This document shows positions 32,290 through 32,341 of a stretch of DNA of 32,341 nt, one piece after another. The notes under the pieces were generated by a model. The model worked only from the letters and a program-made list of their open reading frames with translations, was not told where the DNA came from and made no database searches. Numbering within the stretch: position 1 is the stretch's first letter; each line of letters opens with the position of its first letter. The DNA comes from Clostridium sp. 1001271st1 H5 (GTDB taxonomy: Bacteria > Bacillota > Clostridia > Lachnospirales > Lachnospiraceae), in assembly GCF_005845215.1 (NCBI RefSeq), contig NZ_SPHO01000037.1, positions 1 through 32,341 on the forward strand, in the 5' to 3' direction. A program made the position numbers and the translations under genes.

Positions 32290-32341
32290 ATGATTCGATT
32301 TATGAGTGATACACGTTATGCTGGGCTGGAAAAGGAAATGC
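32290..32341 (+). CDS. Unidentified protein, 5' end only
   Basis: A GGAGG-type ribosome binding site (near 32275-32287) precedes an ATG. The frame (MIRFMSDTRYAGLEKEM) stays open to the window end, so the gene is cut by the boundary. The 17 visible residues do not identify a family. It is co-directional with the preceding small gene. Confidence 0.6.
   Translation, partial: MIRFMSDTRYAGLEKEM

Larger units (their letters stand above)
31474..32341. mobile_element. A+T-rich segment of probable foreign origin
   Basis: From just inside the pilin gene to the window end, G+C falls to about one third, against about half in the Tad genes (counted by hand on sample 60-base lines). It carries two small genes of unknown family, a terminator and the start of a third gene. 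No transposase, integrase, terminal repeat or target duplication is visible, so the element class is unknown. It may be one end of an integrative element continuing past the window. Confidence 0.45.

Noticed and set aside
1..32341. CRISPR arrays, tRNA or rRNA genes, riboswitches
   Set aside because: I looked for regular spaced repeats, cloverleaf-like segments and conserved rRNA or riboswitch motifs on both strands and found none I could support by eye.

Overview
The window looks like chromosome of a Gram-positive, spore-forming gut Clostridium of the family Lachnospiraceae, perhaps the Enterocloster/C. clostridioforme group. That placement is an inference. It rests on roughly 50 % G+C in most of the window, strong AGGAGG ribosome binding sites, the Firmicutes order gdpP-rplI-dnaB, a DUF2508 protein, and a Gram-positive type Tad locus. 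No tRNA, rRNA, CRISPR array or complete transposase gene was recognised.

Region 1 (1-10316) is a sensing, import and CoA-activation cassette. A two-TM membrane-bound AraC-type regulator has its own consensus promoter and is followed by a terminator. Then come a TRAP transporter (DctP lipoprotein, DctQ, DctM), a solute-binding-like protein without a signal peptide, and two family III (CaiB/BaiF) CoA-transferases flanking a crotonase. The seven genes after the regulator are tightly spaced and co-directional. They suggest uptake of an organic acid, transfer of CoA onto it, and hydration/dehydration of the acyl-CoA. The substrate cannot be read from the sequence.

Region 2 (10301-11033, minus strand) holds two small membrane proteins (DUF2752, DUF4234). 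Region 3 (11289-16098) is a housekeeping block: c-di-AMP phosphodiesterase GdpP, ribosomal protein L9, replicative helicase DnaB, then a MerR-like protein with a coiled-coil tail behind a sigma-E-like promoter, closed by a strong terminator. Region 4 (16260-20981) is a cell-envelope operon: a lipoprotein hydrolase with four peptidoglycan-binding repeats and an NlpC/P60 domain, an OmpR-type response regulator, and a histidine kinase with many membrane segments. A bidirectional terminator closes it. Region 5 (21147-26087, minus strand) carries an APH/choline-kinase-type kinase, GlgB, a GH13 amylase-type enzyme, a DUF2508 protein and an ArsR-family regulator.

Region 6 (26179-31473) is the start of a Tad/Flp pilus locus, divergent from the ArsR gene: prepilin peptidase, TadZ-like protein, TadA ATPase, TadB and TadC membrane proteins. 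It ends abruptly in a Flp-type pilin cut off inside its hydrophobic helix. From about 31460 to the end (Region 7) base composition falls to about one third G+C. This segment carries two complete unknown small genes, a terminator and the start of a third gene. It is most simply read as foreign DNA inserted into the pilin gene. The pilin break, the Ig-like outer domain predicted in TadC, the tandem decamers at the tad promoter and the CoA-transferase cassette are the points most worth checking.
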